A DNA stretch of 64,000 nt, taken from positions 2,907,001 through 2,971,000 of the forward strand of contig CM028919.1 of assembly GCA_016801845.1 (NCBI GenBank), in the 5' to 3' direction. Positions within the stretch are counted from its first letter, which is position 1; every line of letters starts with the position of its first letter. Source of the stretch: Polydactylus sextarius. Its lineage: Eukaryota > Chordata > Actinopteri > Polynemidae. Shown piece by piece: positions 63,501 through 64,000 of this stretch. The position numbers were made by a program, and so were the translations under genes. Under the pieces are notes generated by a model. That model did no database searches, was not told the origin of the DNA, and was given only the letters and a program-made list of their open reading frames with translations.

Positions 63501-64000
63501 ACAGTTTTACTGAGTCACTTTATAAGTAAATAATCGGGAGGGAAACAGCTCAGTGGAACAGAGTGGAGGAGACTGTTTTTCTCAAGTGAAACTTTTCCTC
63601 AAGTCAGCAAGTTTAGAATTTACAAAGAAATTTTGCTAAATTTCTTTCTTTTCGTTTTTGTCCTTGTCTTTTCTTCCCTTTAATGTCACTCACCTGTCAT
63701 GTTGTAATACCATAACCTGGATAATAGCTCAGTGTGATCAGCGTGGCTAATCTCACGGCTCAGGTGCTGCCTGTAGGACACACGTACGCACCAAAGTGCT
63801 GACTAGTGGGGTAAAGAGTGGGCGTGACTGACAGTGGGATTTATTGTTGTGCTAATGGCCTGTTAACACACTTATGTTTTGTTGTGCTTTCATGCTGCAA
63901 CTTAGCAGAAGCAGCGAATCATGGCTGCTAAGTTCACTGCGTGATACAGGAAACCGTGTAGACCTGTCAGTGAGCAACTCTTTCCCTGACACAACACTGT
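60501..64000. other. DNA upstream of fosl2
   Basis: No coding exon recognised. The first 1.5 kb is GC-richer than the rest of the window, as around a CpG-rich promoter. It contains poly-A tracts (61612-61656, 61960-61985), and an X-box-like GTTGCTAAGCGAC at 62073-62085. Toward the right end it holds short CA, TG and TA runs in very AT-rich DNA (63170-63400). Confidence 0.45.

Overview
The window is vertebrate nuclear DNA, almost certainly from a ray-finned (teleost) fish. Evidence: compact GT-AG multi-exon genes, long pure GATA, ATCC, CA and TA microsatellites, an L2/Rex-like LINE fragment, degraded copies of a common teleost repeat, and fish-like protein sequences. No bacterial, viral or organellar genes were seen. 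All exon boundaries were read by eye from GT-AG sites, reading frame and remembered vertebrate homologues, so none is transcript-proven.

Layout. 1-10.4 kb is gene-poor, with microsatellites, a perfect 19-bp hairpin and a decayed LINE piece. 10.57-17.53 kb (+) is mocs1, which makes cPMP, the first molybdenum-cofactor intermediate. All 11 coding exons are in frame, and the MOCS1A (Gly-Gly-stop) versus MOCS1A-B fusion switch is visible at the exon 10 donor. 17.5-22.5 kb is intergenic, with a 180-bp GATA repeat. 22.57-24.90 kb (+) is an ornithine-decarboxylase-like gene. 26.90-30.79 kb (-) is an intact six-exon class C GPCR, most like GPRC6A, predicted at 852 aa. 32.35-42.99 kb (+) is wdr35 (IFT121, an intraflagellar transport gene) with about 29 exons and three frame-breaking indels. 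45.07-46.36 kb (+) is a single-coding-exon silent potassium-channel subunit, kcns3 (Kv9.3). 46.5-52 kb is intergenic, with a 180-bp ATCC repeat. 54.60-59.83 kb (-) is fosl2 (Fra-2, an AP-1 subunit), with a probable 2.4-kb 3' UTR and an upstream AP-1/CRE-bearing region.

The genes do not form one pathway. The ODC-like, wdr35, kcns3 and fosl2 genes all have human counterparts on 2p23-p25, so this looks like a conserved chromosomal block. mocs1 and the GPRC6A-like gene (human chromosome 6) are joined to it in this fish. The ODC-like and GPCR genes are convergent, the GPCR and wdr35 are divergent, and kcns3 and fosl2 are convergent.

Most interesting points: (1) the ODC-like protein keeps the PLP lysine and the catalytic Cys, but Ser200 is Gly and the substrate-binding Asp332 is His. 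An in-frame TAA also falls just before a degron-like tail that is still readable downstream, so this looks like a decarboxylase paralogue with altered specificity and stability. (2) The wdr35 promoter carries a textbook RFX X-box beside a ZNF143-type site, fitting a ciliary gene. (3) wdr35 has two +1 shifts in one exon and a -1 shift near the 3' end, which are either assembly errors or real lesions. (4) mocs1 shows the bicistronic splice switch at base resolution.
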